Shown: positions 35,569-45,381 of the stretch, piece after piece
Position numbering within the stretch: position 1 is the stretch's first letter
Layout: every line of letters begins with the position of its first letter
Notes under the pieces: model-generated
What the model saw: the letters and a program-made list of their open reading frames with translations, nothing else
Told to the model about the DNA's origin: nothing
The model's database searches: none
Position numbers and translations under genes: made by a program
Assembly: GCF_016820495.1 (NCBI RefSeq)
Contig: NZ_JADHDU010000007.1
Location: 33,359-97,358 of the forward strand
Reading direction: 5' to 3'
From: Planococcus beigongshangi
GTDB taxonomy: Bacteria; Bacillota; Bacilli; Bacillales_A; Planococcaceae
DNA length: 64,000 nucleotides

Positions 35569-36912
35569 TTAAAGCACCTCGCTGTAAAAAACTTCGACTG
35601 AAACGTCTTTTTCAGGAATCAGGATAGAGCCAATCGATACGATATCTTTGATGCTGGTACGGATACCGCCGCCGCCAGCCGGTCCGTTGGTATAGAGGGC
35701 TTCCACCTCTCTAGTAACTGCCGCTGCATCTTCAGGCTCCACTGTTCTTGCAGCAACCCGCAGCCGGACTTCTTTAGCAGAATCTCCTTGCCCCAAATCA
35801 TCTTTATACAATGAATTCTGGCCAATAAGATCATAGCGGATTTCGTCGATTTTGACGTTAGCCCGCTCCAGTCGTTTAGAAACGATATCCTGTGCAAGCT
35901 TCGCTCTCTCAACCGAACCAGAACCGCCGTAACTGATTTCAGCTTCTGCCAGATACCCTTCTTTATATCCGATGCTGGTTTTAAAATATCCGCTCTTTTC
36001 TTTGCCGGAACCACCGCTTACTTTAACTACATCTTTTTCAACTTGCTGCACTTCCGCCTGCGAAAAATCCGCAATGACATCCGGCGTCAAATAATTGGCC
36101 GGATCATGGATTTCATAGAGCAGCTGCTCTTTGACCGTTGATTCGGTAACCATGCCGCCTGCTGTGTCCAATTTCGAAAGAAGGAGTTCTCCTTTTTCGT
36201 CGATTTCTAAAATCGGGAAGCCTACATTCCACAATTCCGGCACATCTTTATATCCCGGATCCGCAAAATAACCGCCTGTCACTTGAGCACCGCATTCCAT
36301 CAGGTGCCCCGCCATCGTGCCAATTCCCATCAGTTCTGCATCATCCATCGACCATCCAAATTCGTGAATTAGAGGTCCCAGGAATAAAGAAGGATCCGAT
36401 GCGCGGCCGGTTATGACGATATCTGCCCCGTTATCAAAAGCTTCTGCAATACCGGCAGCACCAATATATGCATTGGCAGATACAATGGATGAACGGATAT
36501 CTTTTATTTTCCGGCCATTTTCCAATAAACTTTCCTCGCTATAGCGATCGATTTCCGAAAAAACGTTATCTCCGACCACTGCTGCAATTTTCAGCCCTTT
36601 AATATTTTGTGCTTCGGCAACTTCCTTTATGAGTTTTGCTGCAGCCACTGGATTGGCTGCACCCATATTGGTCACAACTTTCACTTTTTCCGAACTGCAC
36701 AGAGGCAATACCTGCTCCATTCTATAAGCCAATAATTTGTCATAGCCTTCATCCGGATTTTTCATCTTCCGTTGTTGTGCAATTGCGATTGTGCGTTCAG
36801 CCAAACATTCAAAAACGATATAATCCACATTTCCTTTTTCCATAATTTCCAGCGCAGGCTCAAGCCGGTCATCTGAATAGCCGGCACCTGACCCTATTCT
36901 GATAGTCTTCAT
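35569..36912 (-). CDS. AtuA family (DUF1446) acyclic terpene utilisation-like protein
   Basis: 447 residues. The family marks seen are an N-terminal GSGAGYSDDRLEPA, GNVDYIVFECLAERT, VVTNMGAANP, ADIVITGRASDPSLFLGPL and a C-terminal GGIRTSIKD. AtuA of Pseudomonas belongs to the citronellol/geraniol pathway but its reaction is not known; Firmicute copies sit with CitMHS transporters, as here, and probably act on carboxylic acids. GGAGG precedes ATG. Middle gene of a three-gene operon. Confidence 0.82.
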   Translation of the reverse strand: MKTIRIGSGAGYSDDRLEPALEIMEKGNVDYIVFECLAERTIAIAQQRKMKNPDEGYDKLLAYRMEQVLPLCSSEKVKVVTNMGAANPVAAAKLIKEVAEAQNIKGLKIAAVVGDNVFSEIDRYSEESLLENGRKIKDIRSSIVSANAYIGAAGIAEAFDNGADIVITGRASDPSLFLGPLIHEFGWSMDDAELMGIGTMAGHLMECGAQVTGGYFADPGYKDVPELWNVGFPILEIDEKGELLLSKLDTAGGMVTESTVKEQLLYEIHDPANYLTPDVIADFSQAEVQQVEKDVVKVSGGSGKEKSGYFKTSIGYKEGYLAEAEISYGGSGSVERAKLAQDIVSKRLERANVKIDEIRYDLIGQNSLYKDDLGQGDSAKEVRLRVAARTVEPEDAAAVTREVEALYTNGPAGGGGIRTSIKDIVSIGSILIPEKDVSVEVFYSEVL

Positions 36913-36942
36913 GTTGTATACCTCCGCTCTTTTTCATTCCTA

Positions 36943-38232
36943 TTAAATAATAACACCTGTAATGGCGGCGACGATTGTCATAACAATCGTTGTGCCGAAT
37001 GCCCATTTAAATACGAACTTCTGGTGATCAGCCAATTCTACACCCGCAAGTCCGATCAATAAGAAGGTCGATGCAGTCAGCGGGCTTAAAGGGAAACCTG
37101 TCGTCATCTGCCCAAGTATCGAAGCCTGTCCGATTTGAACCGGATCAAGTCCATAAGCACTCGCAGTTTCTGCAAGAATTGGCATAACACCGAAATAATA
37201 AGCATCTGGTGTAAAAATAAGGCTTAGTGGCATCCCGATGATAGCTACCAGAATCCCCATAAATCCACCCACATTATCCGGGATGATATCGACAAGGGCC
37301 GTAGCCATTGCTGTAATCATTCCTGTACCTGACAAAATACCCGTGAATATGCCTGCGGCGAAGATAATGGTAACGACTGTAATCATACCGACAGACTGTG
37401 TGCGAATCTGTTCCATCTGATCATCAGGTTTTGGATAATTGATAAGCACAGCAACTGCAAACGCTACCATAAATACGATAGGCAACGGCAGCCACACTTG
37501 AACCAGTGCCACAATCGTCAATACAGTTAAAAATAAATTGACCCAGAACAGCTTCGGACGTTTCATATTACGCTGGGCTTCAGTCAACTCATCATCATGG
37601 TTATGTTCTATATCCTGTACACCTAAGCGTTTCCGCTCACCCTTACCTACTATGTACGCAACAAATAAAATCCAAACAACCCCAGCTAAAAATGCAGGAA
37701 TTACCGGGTTGAACAATTCAGCTGCACTGACATCGAGCGCACTTGCCGCTCTTGCAGTCGGTCCACCCCAAGGCGTCATATTCATCGTACCGGCGCCCAA
37801 AGCGACCATCCCGGCCAAGACGATCCGGCTCATCCCCAACTTATCATATAAAGGCAATAAAGCAGGAATCGTAATCAGGAAAGTGGATGCTCCCGAACCG
37901 TCCAGATGGGCAATCATAGCGATGATTACTGTTCCGATCACGATTTTCACAGGGTCCCCTTTCACCAATTTCAACACCCGGGAAATCAGCGGATCAAATA
38001 GCCCCGCGTTGTTCATGACACCGAAGAATAAAATAGCGAATCCGAGCATAATTCCTGTAGGTGCCACGCTTGCGATCCCATCAGACATAAATGTCCCCAG
38101 TTCTCCAGCAAACCCTCCTATAAGTGCAAAAACAATCGGAACAATGATCAATGACACAATGACTGATACCTTTTTAGTCAGAATCAATCCCAGAAAAACA
38201 AAAATAGTTAAGAACCCAAGTAATGCTAACAA
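36943..38232 (-). CDS. CitMHS family citrate/carboxylate transporter
   Basis: 429 residues, 11-12 TM helices, with the CitM/CitH features LDGSGASTFLITIPALLPLY and NMTPWGGPTARAAS, and the late FTPDAYYFGVMPIL. Family members take up metal-citrate complexes with protons; the AtuA pair downstream suggests another carboxylate may be the substrate. Start is TTG 38232 with GGAGGGG upstream. First gene of the operon; the gap 38233-38446 has no gene. Confidence 0.88.
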   Translation of the reverse strand: MLALLGFLTIFVFLGLILTKKVSVIVSLIIVPIVFALIGGFAGELGTFMSDGIASVAPTGIMLGFAILFFGVMNNAGLFDPLISRVLKLVKGDPVKIVIGTVIIAMIAHLDGSGASTFLITIPALLPLYDKLGMSRIVLAGMVALGAGTMNMTPWGGPTARAASALDVSAAELFNPVIPAFLAGVVWILFVAYIVGKGERKRLGVQDIEHNHDDELTEAQRNMKRPKLFWVNLFLTVLTIVALVQVWLPLPIVFMVAFAVAVLINYPKPDDQMEQIRTQSVGMITVVTIIFAAGIFTGILSGTGMITAMATALVDIIPDNVGGFMGILVAIIGMPLSLIFTPDAYYFGVMPILAETASAYGLDPVQIGQASILGQMTTGFPLSPLTASTFLLIGLAGVELADHQKFVFKWAFGTTIVMTIVAAITGVII

Positions 38233-38446
38233 CTAAACCCCTCCTTTTCAATTATCATATTATTCTACCATTTTATTCAGAAATAATGTTTACTTTATCA
38301 GATAATTCACTTCCTTTTGGTGTATAGCAGTAAAATAGATAAAGAGTCCAACCTATCTCTTTGAATCATACAACGCCGATCCGTTTTTCTCAGAAACAGG
38401 GGAGAGGCTGTCGAACTTTTTATCCGGCTGGAACCGCTACTAGTTT

Positions 38447-38517
38447 TTCATTTATGAATACTTAACTTCTCAGATAAAAATACGAAAGCCGAATTCGTTA
38501 ACCGGTGAGGTTTAAGC
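38447..38517. repeat. R2 family repeat, partial, joined to an R1 copy
   Basis: TTTATGAATACTTAACTTCTC, then AAATACGAAAGCCGAATTCG, the central part of R2 without its outer ends. It is cut at the start of the adjoining R1 copy, as if R1 inserted here. Confidence 0.75.
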
Positions 38518-38518
38518 T

Positions 38519-38684
38519 TCGATTCCCAGGGAACGATATAATCCCCAAACAATTTATACGGTTGAATAAAAAGAAAAAACCACAACCGAAATGTTGATGT
38601 AACCGGTGTGGCCATGCATAAAGTATAAATTGTAGTGTATTGTCAAAATCCTTTAGAATTGTTTCTTCCCCTGGGAGGTGATTC
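38519..38684. repeat. R1 family MITE-like repeat
   Basis: A full-length copy: 5' CGATTCCCAGGGAAC, middle ACAATTTATACGGTTGAATA, 3' AGAATTGTTTCTTCCCCTGG. The reverse reading supplies the last 12-14 codons and the stop of the gene at 38643-39392. Confidence 0.88.
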
Positions 38685-39392
38685 ATTATTCGTATAATCC
38701 GCCAGATTATCGATCCGGGTAGTCGCATCACACTCGATGCACTCCAGGAAATCATCCGCAAGCAACGCATCTATCAGTTCGCGGCTGCCGCCAATCAATG
38801 AAAAACTCAAATCGATATCCGAATAAAGACACCATGACTTATCCGCCGGCCACCAATAAGTCGGCGTTAAACGCAGGTCATCGCTTGTTGCTAATTCTTC
38901 GACTTCTGCCAGTTTGCCGTGGTACAAGGCGTTAACATAATCTTTCGTCTTTAGAAGATCAAAGTAAAAATAGCAGCTGGCTTCTTCGGTAAAGGGCTGC
39001 AGCACATGAACCAGCCTTTTCAGACTTTCCGGCTCTATTTCCCCTTCTTCGCCTGAAATGATATAGCGGGGAGATCCGCCCAGCTTATTCATAAACGATG
39101 CCGCTGATAACTCTTTCGAAAACTTAAGACCGTATTTCTCAACGAGTCCAAAAAGCCTCAGCCGCTCACCAAGCTGAATGTCATCCGTTTGTTCCGGTGT
39201 GCAGTCTCTCCACAGGAGCTGTTCATCTTCAACCTGTGGATCCCGGAACAATGGATGGATGATTTTGCAATAATGGTCAAAGCGTTTTGGCAGGAAGTTT
39301 TTCACCCGGCTTCCCTTCCGCTCATCCGTCAGGAAATAGACGGTCTCGTCCCGAATCCACTTGTACTCCTCCAAGCTATCTAACTTCTCCAT
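38643..39392 (-). CDS. Unknown protein whose C-terminus is supplied by an R1 repeat
   Basis: 249 residues, cytosolic, acidic. I do not recognise the family; visible are KWIRDETVYFLTDERKGS at the start and SWCLYSDIDLSFSLIGGSRE near the end. ATG 39392 is chosen with AAAGGAG 8 nt before it. The last residues, SPPRGRNNSKGF, are read from the R1 repeat and so are not native; the natural C-terminus has been replaced. The body may still be functional since the break is near the end. Confidence 0.6.
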   Translation of the reverse strand: MEKLDSLEEYKWIRDETVYFLTDERKGSRVKNFLPKRFDHYCKIIHPLFRDPQVEDEQLLWRDCTPEQTDDIQLGERLRLFGLVEKYGLKFSKELSAASFMNKLGGSPRYIISGEEGEIEPESLKRLVHVLQPFTEEASCYFYFDLLKTKDYVNALYHGKLAEVEELATSDDLRLTPTYWWPADKSWCLYSDIDLSFSLIGGSRELIDALLADDFLECIECDATTRIDNLADYTNNESPPRGRNNSKGF

Positions 39393-39516
39393 CTGCTCAC
39401 TCCTTTTCAATCAGCTGCCACGGATAATAACCTATTTTACCTCTGAAGCAATTCCTACAGATTTTCAACTAGCCATTGAAAATTACATTTAAACTAAAAC
39501 AGACTTCGAGCTATTT

Positions 39517-41370
39517 TCACACTAAAAACCCATCAACCTCCGGAATCCCATAAATCAACCAATAAATCAGCTTCGCCTCATCCTTATTCCCCTCCTGCAG
39601 ACTGAGCCGCCTCGGAAAAGCACCCGGCTTCGTGCTTTCTTTCAGCAGTTTGAAAAGATGCGGATTGCGCTTCTTGATGAATTGTTTCATTTGGCTCCTT
39701 TCATGAGGGTTCAAAACGCCGGTATGCAGATCGGAGAGATAGTGGAAATACATGCCGATTCCTGTATTGTCCTCCAAAGCAAAGCTATCCGTAAGTTCAC
39801 CCGCCTGCTCCCATTTGCCCGCATGGATATAAGCGCTCAGGAGCAGCCATTTCGCGCCCTGGTGGTCGAGCGGATTCTTATCCATGATCTCCGTGAGCTG
39901 CTCAATTGCCTTGTCATATCTGCCCCGCTCCATCAGCCAGGCACCATATGAAAATAAAGCACGGAGAAACGGACGGTTCGGCACATAGCCCCAGAGCACG
40001 TCGAAACTGTCATCGAAAGTCAGATAACCGGTTTTCAAAGCATTTAAATAATGAAGCTCCTTTTCAACATCGTGCTGCACAAATTCCGCCATCAGCAAAT
40101 TCGCATCGCCGCTTTTCGGGTTCAGTTCGAGCGCTTCCCGTGCCAGCCGTTCGCGTTCTTTACCATCCTTTTCAAATGCTTCGTAGCAAAGCAGCTGCCC
40201 GCGTTCCGCATCGGTTTTCGGCGTGAAATTCTGATTCGGCTGCTGCAGGACTTTATTGACATCATCCACCGATTTGGCGTTCTCAGTACGCTTCATCATT
40301 TCCCACAGCCCTCGCTCCGTCAGCCGTGGATCAGTGCCCATCTCGGTGACGACTTCCGGCATTATCTGCGGCTTCACGTATTGACCTTGATGTTCAGGTT
40401 GAATATTTTCCTCCCGGTCCACCCGCTCCATCACGAATTCGCCGACCATGTCCCTGTATTTCGACAAGGTGCCAACGGTTGTTCCGAGCTCTTCGGCGAT
40501 GATCTGCTGTGTCAGAAAAACTTTTTCAAACAGACCAAAGTCGTTTGCGGCTTGCAATATTCCCGCTGCCACTCCTTCCGGTTTCCGCGCCTTCACAGGC
40601 ACTTCCTTCAGAAACGTAAATGAAATGCCTTCAATTACTTCACTATTTAAACCGTAGTTATCCACAAATCTGTTAATCAGTCCCATGACTTCTTCCTGGA
40701 ACGGAGTCAGATCCAACTCTGGAATTGATTCCACAAATGGCCGGTATAAGTCCAGCGGATCTCTCACCCCTTTTTTCAGCCGGGCAGCCAGTTCTTCAAT
40801 GACTGATTGCTGAAAAGCCGGAATCGTAATCAATCCTTCTGCTGGCTGCATAGCCGGCTTGCCGTCACGCAGAGTCCTTAAAAAGACACCGAAAAGCCAC
40901 TCGCCCCTTTTTGCTCCACCTGTATTAACCATTTGATGGATTTCTCCCGTCACTTTGTCCCGGAGCTGCAGAATCCCATTATCGACTTGTTGAACCTCGA
41001 CAAGCATGTAGAACGGCTCTTCCCACAGTTCCAGCACGTCCAGCACCCGCTGTCGTTTCTACGCTTTCTTCTGGCGGCCGAGATAGTCTTTCCATATATC
41101 CACCCGGTCATGGAACACATACGATTCAAAAGCCATCGCTTCAATCATATCTGTGTTAAAAACGTCCGATAAAACCGATTGCCACATGTTGAAACGCTGA
41201 GTCAATTCATGAAACTCCTTCGGCTGCAGCCCCTGTTCCGCAAATCCTATCATAATGGTTTCTAGTTCCGCATCAATCACCTGCTGCAGATCCACCGCTT
41301 CTTCCCGGCCGCAGCATTTCTTCTACTTCTTCCCGCTCCCGCACGGACACGGATCATTTCGTCCAACCAT
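39517..41370 (-). pseudogene. SEC-C motif/TPR-like protein interrupted by two in-frame TAG codons
   Basis: A 617-codon frame from ATG 41370 (GAGAGG site upstream). It opens with the SEC-C zinc motif MVGRNDPCPCGSGKK, but the Tyr codon that normally follows is TAG (41325-41323); the frame then continues KKCCG. A second TAG lies at 41061-41059. The rest is open and intact: a helical domain with an HTH-like stretch (IAEELGTTVGTLSKYRDMV) and TPR-like repeats (YDKAIEQLTEIMDKNPLDHQ). A near-identical paralogue at 62614-64000 runs off the window. TAG ends other genes here, so read-through is not expected; the long 509-residue second part could restart at an internal GTG. Confidence 0.8.
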
Positions 41371-41463
41371 GTCATCCTCTCGTTCCTTCAGCTTTTCTTA
41401 ATCGTAGCGGGGTTTGGTGGGGGTGGCAAGGAGAGATATTGAGGTTCACAGAGAAGTGGACAT

Positions 41464-41547
41464 TTCTTTTCCGACAGTTCCCATATCTCCCCTGTGTCGT
41501 GACCAATGATGAGTTAAATTGGTTCTGACATGGGCAGTCGATTTTCT
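41464..41547. repeat. R2-related repeat, diverged
   Basis: Contains CAGTTCCCATATCTCCCCTG at one end and CATGGGCAGTCGATTTTC at the other, a worn version of the R2 ends, in the gap after the SEC-C start. Confidence 0.45.
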
Positions 41548-41551
41548 AAAT

Positions 41552-41600
41552 AAAAAATAAGCTTCGGCAGCCTGTCAAAAGGTTGCCAAAACTTATCTTC
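41552..41600 (-). terminator. Terminator of the 60-residue gene
   Basis: On the minus strand TAAGTTTTGGCAACC pairs with GGCTGCCGAAGCTTA across a short loop, followed by TTTTTTA. Confidence 0.75.
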
Positions 41601-41617
41601 AATAAGGCTTCGGGCTC

Positions 41618-41800
41618 TTAGAATAAGCCACCGAGCCCTCCGCCCAGTTTGGATTTCGCCAAATCCATCAATTCCTTCTTCTCGTTTTCATCGATCTTGC
41701 CATCGTCATATGCCTGCTTGACTTGAGTGATGATTTCTTTCGCTTCGCTCATGTCAGCCTTGCTGATTTTTTCTTTCAATGCGTCAAAAGTTTGGCCCAT
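41618..41800 (-). CDS. Small acidic/helical protein, 60 residues
   Basis: A compact soluble protein: two helices (FDALKEKISKADMSEAKEII; ENEKKELMDLAKSKL) and a Gly-rich end GGGLGGLF. GGAGGG precedes ATG at a good distance and a terminator follows, so it is a real gene. No family recognised. Confidence 0.7.
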   Translation of the reverse strand: MGQTFDALKEKISKADMSEAKEIITQVKQAYDDGKIDENEKKELMDLAKSKLGGGLGGLF

Positions 41801-41937
41801 TGGAAAAATCCCTCCTCAAATTATCATTCGTTAAGAGTATACCCTCCTTGAAAGTGGACAAACGGGATTTGTGGAAATGGAGTTTTAAAATCGGACAGAA
41901 GTAAGGATTGTTTTCCAAGAAACGCGTTATCATTTCC

Positions 41938-42105
41938 AGCGGTTCCCAGATTGTCCCTGTGTTGCGCGCGTTTATGAATACTTCAGTTCTCAGCAAAAAT
42001 ACGAAAGCCGAATTCGCTAACCCTTAAGGTTAATGGATTCGGCAGTTTTTTCATGCAGTTGCAGTTAATAAATTGAATTGGGGTGGACACAGGGAGGCGA
42101 TTTTA
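41938..42105. repeat. R2 family MITE-like repeat, full copy
   Basis: Ends GTTCCCAGATTGTCCCTGTG and GGACACAGGGAGGCGATTTT contain the inverted core CCCTGTGT / ACACAGGG. The centre is a hairpin with outer arms GCCGAAT / ATTCGGC, inner arms TAACC / GGTTA and a T run after it, so the element carries its own terminator. Confidence 0.88.
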
Positions 42106-42224
42106 ACCGGAATAAACAGCAGGAAGAAGCCGATCAGAGCCCCGAATGAAAACCATTCTTTCCACATCCATGTTTGGCCATCTTCTCTAACTTCCACTTC
42201 TTGTGATTATTTAACCATTCCAGT
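42054..42224 (-). pseudogene. C-terminal fragment of a membrane protein ending inside R2
   Basis: The frame reads EVEVREDGQTWMWKEW, then a TM helix FGALIGFFLLFIPVKI, then residues encoded by the R2 repeat (ASLCPPQF) before a stop. A stop codon precedes it and no start is present, so it is the tail of a lost gene. Parent family not recognised. Confidence 0.45.
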
Positions 42225-42235
42225 AAATATACAGA

Positions 42236-42338
42236 AGTCTTTGCCTGAAATCGTTATGGTTCCAGGCTCTTATATTTTCGTATGCAATTGAAGTGAATAG
42301 GCTGAATCGTTTTTTATACAGAGACGTGGTTTTCTAAA
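42236..42338. repeat. R2 family, 3' part only
   Basis: GTATGCAATTGAAGTGAATA, then CTGAATCGTTTTTTATACAG and AGACGTGGTTTTC correspond to the 3' third of R2-type elements. Confidence 0.55.
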
Positions 42339-42386
42339 AAGGAAGCGATTTTTTTGCAGTAAGAAATGGTCTCTACTTGTAAACTA

Positions 42387-42920
42387 TTAATCAAATAGAA
42401 GACTTTCTATAAAGGAAGATTCATTTTTGTAAATCTTGTGCATGAAGTACATCAATACAGTAATGGCAAAGAAAGTGGAGGATGCATCGAAGTCGTCTTC
42501 GATAAGTATGAATGATTTTAGGCTGAACTCATCCTTTTTAATAGTAGCAATATGCGCTTTTTCTATTTTAACTTCTATTTCGTTCTGCCAATTCTCTTCA
42601 ATTCTTATACTTTTTCCATCGATTTCGCCTAAAATGCAAAAGTAAAGCAGATTATCACCCGCTTTGTCCTTAAGCATGTAAGTCGTGTCTTCCATTTTTA
42701 TAACATAGGTGGCAGTAAGGAAATTTTTAATGCCTCTTTTTTTAATCCCTATCATAGTTGCAGTTCCATCATTCAAAGTGAATGAAAATGAGTGCCCTTT
42801 TTCGCACCCTGAAATATCCGTTTTTTCAATGAATCCGACCGTTTTATTATCTTCATTTTCCAAGGACAGTACTTTTCCTTTTTTCATAAATAAAACATCA
42901 TTAAAGTGATAGCGTCTCAT
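42387..42920 (-). CDS. Tubby/LURP-one-like (YxjI-type) protein
   Basis: 177 residues with repeated beta strands in the style of the bacterial tubby C-terminal-like fold (RRYHFNDVLFMKKGKVLSL; GIKKRGIKNFLTATYVIKM; NLLYFCILGEIDGKSIRI) and a C-terminal hydrophobic helix (FFAITVLMYFMHKIY) that may anchor it. Family placement is by pattern only. AGAGGGAAG lies before ATG. AT-rich relative to neighbours and set between repeats, so probably acquired. Confidence 0.5.
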   Translation of the reverse strand: MRRYHFNDVLFMKKGKVLSLENEDNKTVGFIEKTDISGCEKGHSFSFTLNDGTATMIGIKKRGIKNFLTATYVIKMEDTTYMLKDKAGDNLLYFCILGEIDGKSIRIEENWQNEIEVKIEKAHIATIKKDEFSLKSFILIEDDFDASSTFFAITVLMYFMHKIYKNESSFIESLLFD

Positions 42921-42978
42921 TTTCTTCCCTCTTCTCCTCGTTAATATCTAAAAGTTGGATTAGATGCAGATTACTCTT

Positions 42979-43076
42979 CGCTTCCCAGGAAACCGCAATA
43001 TTCCCAAACAATTTATACAGATGAATAAAAAGAAAAAAGCACAACCGGCATGCGGGTGTTGCGGTGTTTGGCGTAT
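42979..43076. repeat. R1 family, 5' half
   Basis: CGCTTCCCAGGAAACCGCA, then CAAACAATTTATACAGATGA, then it departs from the family at about 43050. It ends 25 bp from the stop of UvrA-like copy 2. Confidence 0.8.
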
Positions 43077-43101
43077 ATCCCAATTTTCACAAGTCGAATT
43101 T

Positions 43102-45381
43102 TCAACTGACTTCTTCCGCACTCCCTTTCTTCAACCACTTCGCTGTCACTGTTTCTGCTTTCATCAATTCTTCCGGCGTCCCTTCGAATACTACCTGGCC
43201 ACCTTGTTTCCCTCCGCCTGGACCCAGCTCGATCACCCAGTCACCCGCTGCGATAAAGTCCAGATTATGTTCGATGATGATAACTGAATTTCCTTTCTTT
43301 ACAAGAAGTTGAAAAACATCGAGCAGTTTTTCATTATCTTTCATATGCAATCCTAAGGACGGTTCATCCAATACATAAATCTGCCCTTCTTTTTGCAGAT
43401 GGCTTGCCAATTTCAGGCGCTGTACTTCCCCTCCGCTGAGCGAGCTTGTCGTCTGCCCCAATGTCAGATAGCCCAATCCCACTTCTTCCAGCTTTTCCAG
43501 CCGTTTCAGGATTTTCGGCATTTCGAAATAAGCGGCAGCTTCGTCTATCGTCAATTCCAATATTTCTGCTATGTTTTTGTGGTGGTAGCGGTGCGACAAT
43601 GCTTCGTCTGAATATCTTAATCCACCGCATGCTTCACAAAGGACCGTCACTGGGTCTGCAAATGCCACATCCGGAGTTGTGACTCCTTTTCCATTGCAGA
43701 CTGGACATGCACCCAGAGAGTTAAAGCTGAATAAACCTGGAGGCTGACCCGTTTCTTTTGATAGTATGGAGCGGATGTCATCCATTATTCCCATGTAAGT
43801 GGCGAGTGTCGAACGGCTGGAAATTCCAATACTGCCTTGTCCTACCATGATCGTCTCTGGATACTCTTCAGGGAATGCCTCCAATAATAACGAGCTTTTA
43901 CCCGATCCTGACACTCCACAAATAGAGACTAAGACATTTCTGGGGATATCGATGGTGATATTTTTCAAGTTGTTATTGTTCGCTTTGTTTAACGTAAACC
44001 ATGTTTCAGTTCTCCTTGGATCTTTATTTATTTTCACCTTGTGGTCCAGGTCTGTTGCAACCTTCGAACCTTTAAGCCCATCGAGTTTTCCTTGAAAGAT
44101 CACTTCACCTCCGTTTACACCGGCTCCCGGCCCCATCTCAATCAGTTCATCCGCAATTTTTATCACTGAAAGTTCGTGTTCGATGACGATTACCGTATTA
44201 TGATGATCTTTTAGACTCTTGAGCATATGAATGAGCAGTTCCACTTCTTCCGGATGGAGTCCTGCGCTCGGTTCGTCAAAAATGTAAGTGATATTGTTCA
44301 AACTGCTCCCTAAATGGCGGGCAATCTTCACTCTTTGCGCTTCCCCGCCTGACAATGTCCCCATTTTCCTTGATAAACTCAAATAATCCAGACCCAGCTC
44401 AGCCAGTTGCTGAATGTGCGGTATTGCCTGCTGTGCGATGGATTCTCCGACAGGATCCGTTATCGCAGAAAGTTCTTTCAGTAATCCTGTCAGCTCCATT
44501 TGGTCGTATTCCAAGATATTCAAGCCATTTATCCGGCATTCCAGCACTTCCGGATTCAGGCCAGAACCTTGGCAAGCCTGGCACAGTGAATGGGTGGACA
44601 TGGACAGGACGTCATCCTGGGATACCTGACTGAGCTTTGAAACGTCTCTATTAATATAAAGGCGTGTGAATCTTGGCAACAGCCCATCCCACTCGTGGGG
44701 CTGCGGCCCGTTTTTCGTGTGGAACGGCGCAAAGACTTTTTCGCCTTCCGGAGGCCCGTATATAAAAAGATGAAAATCCTCTTCGGAATAATCTTTTATC
44801 GGCTTGTCGGGATCAAATAAACCGCCAGTCACCATCCATCTCCCCTGCCATCCTGATGGGGACAGCGGATTGAACTTCACCGCATGATCGCGGAGTGACT
44901 TATTGAAATCGACAAGCTTATTAAGGTCCGGCGCAATCACTTCCCCATACCCGCTGCACACCGGACATCTGCCAAATGAGCTTTGACTCGAAAAGTCCGT
45001 GGCGGAATAGATGGATGGATTGCCGATCCGTGAAAACAGGAGCCTGATTAATGGATCCACATCCATATACGTGCCGACTGTAGATCGGGAATTCCCGCCA
45101 ACCGCCCTTTGCTCCACCACGACAACCGGGCTTAAGTTTCGCATCAGATTGGCGCGGGGCCTTTCATACCGCGGCATCTGGTTCCTGACATAAAGGGGGT
45201 AATTCATCGTCATCTGCCTTCTGCTTTCCGCGGCCAACGTATCAAATACGACCGAACTCTTGCCGGAGCCTGAAAGACCGGTAAATACAGTGATCTTTTC
45301 TTTCGATAGATTCAAGTCAATGTTTTTTAAATTATTTTCCTTAAGACCTCTTAAAATGATTTCATCTTTTATCTCCGACAC
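43102..45381 (-). CDS. Short UvrA-like dual ABC ATPase (DrrC type), copy 2
   Basis: 759 residues, co-linear with copy 1 at 29368-31638 and very similar throughout (both have DEIILRGL, NNLKNIDLN and FTGLSGSGKSSVVFDTLA). Walker A GLSGSGKSS and GVSGSGKSS, signatures LSGGEAQR and LSGGEVQR, and the Cys pairs CPVCSGYG, CQACQGSG, CPVCNGKG and CEACGGLR are intact. GTG 45381 is chosen because AAGGGTGG precedes it; a frame to 45408 has no site. Likely a drug-protection or DNA-lesion binding protein like its twin. Confidence 0.86.
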   Translation of the reverse strand: MSEIKDEIILRGLKENNLKNIDLNLSKEKITVFTGLSGSGKSSVVFDTLAAESRRQMTMNYPLYVRNQMPRYERPRANLMRNLSPVVVVEQRAVGGNSRSTVGTYMDVDPLIRLLFSRIGNPSIYSATDFSSQSSFGRCPVCSGYGEVIAPDLNKLVDFNKSLRDHAVKFNPLSPSGWQGRWMVTGGLFDPDKPIKDYSEEDFHLFIYGPPEGEKVFAPFHTKNGPQPHEWDGLLPRFTRLYINRDVSKLSQVSQDDVLSMSTHSLCQACQGSGLNPEVLECRINGLNILEYDQMELTGLLKELSAITDPVGESIAQQAIPHIQQLAELGLDYLSLSRKMGTLSGGEAQRVKIARHLGSSLNNITYIFDEPSAGLHPEEVELLIHMLKSLKDHHNTVIVIEHELSVIKIADELIEMGPGAGVNGGEVIFQGKLDGLKGSKVATDLDHKVKINKDPRRTETWFTLNKANNNNLKNITIDIPRNVLVSICGVSGSGKSSLLLEAFPEEYPETIMVGQGSIGISSRSTLATYMGIMDDIRSILSKETGQPPGLFSFNSLGACPVCNGKGVTTPDVAFADPVTVLCEACGGLRYSDEALSHRYHHKNIAEILELTIDEAAAYFEMPKILKRLEKLEEVGLGYLTLGQTTSSLSGGEVQRLKLASHLQKEGQIYVLDEPSLGLHMKDNEKLLDVFQLLVKKGNSVIIIEHNLDFIAAGDWVIELGPGGGKQGGQVVFEGTPEELMKAETVTAKWLKKGSAEEVS

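Noticed and set aside
39517..41370. TAG recoded as an amino acid
   Set aside because: TAG is the natural stop of other genes here (lipoprotein at 15922, MFS remnant at 19232), so general recoding is unlikely; decay of a duplicate explains it.
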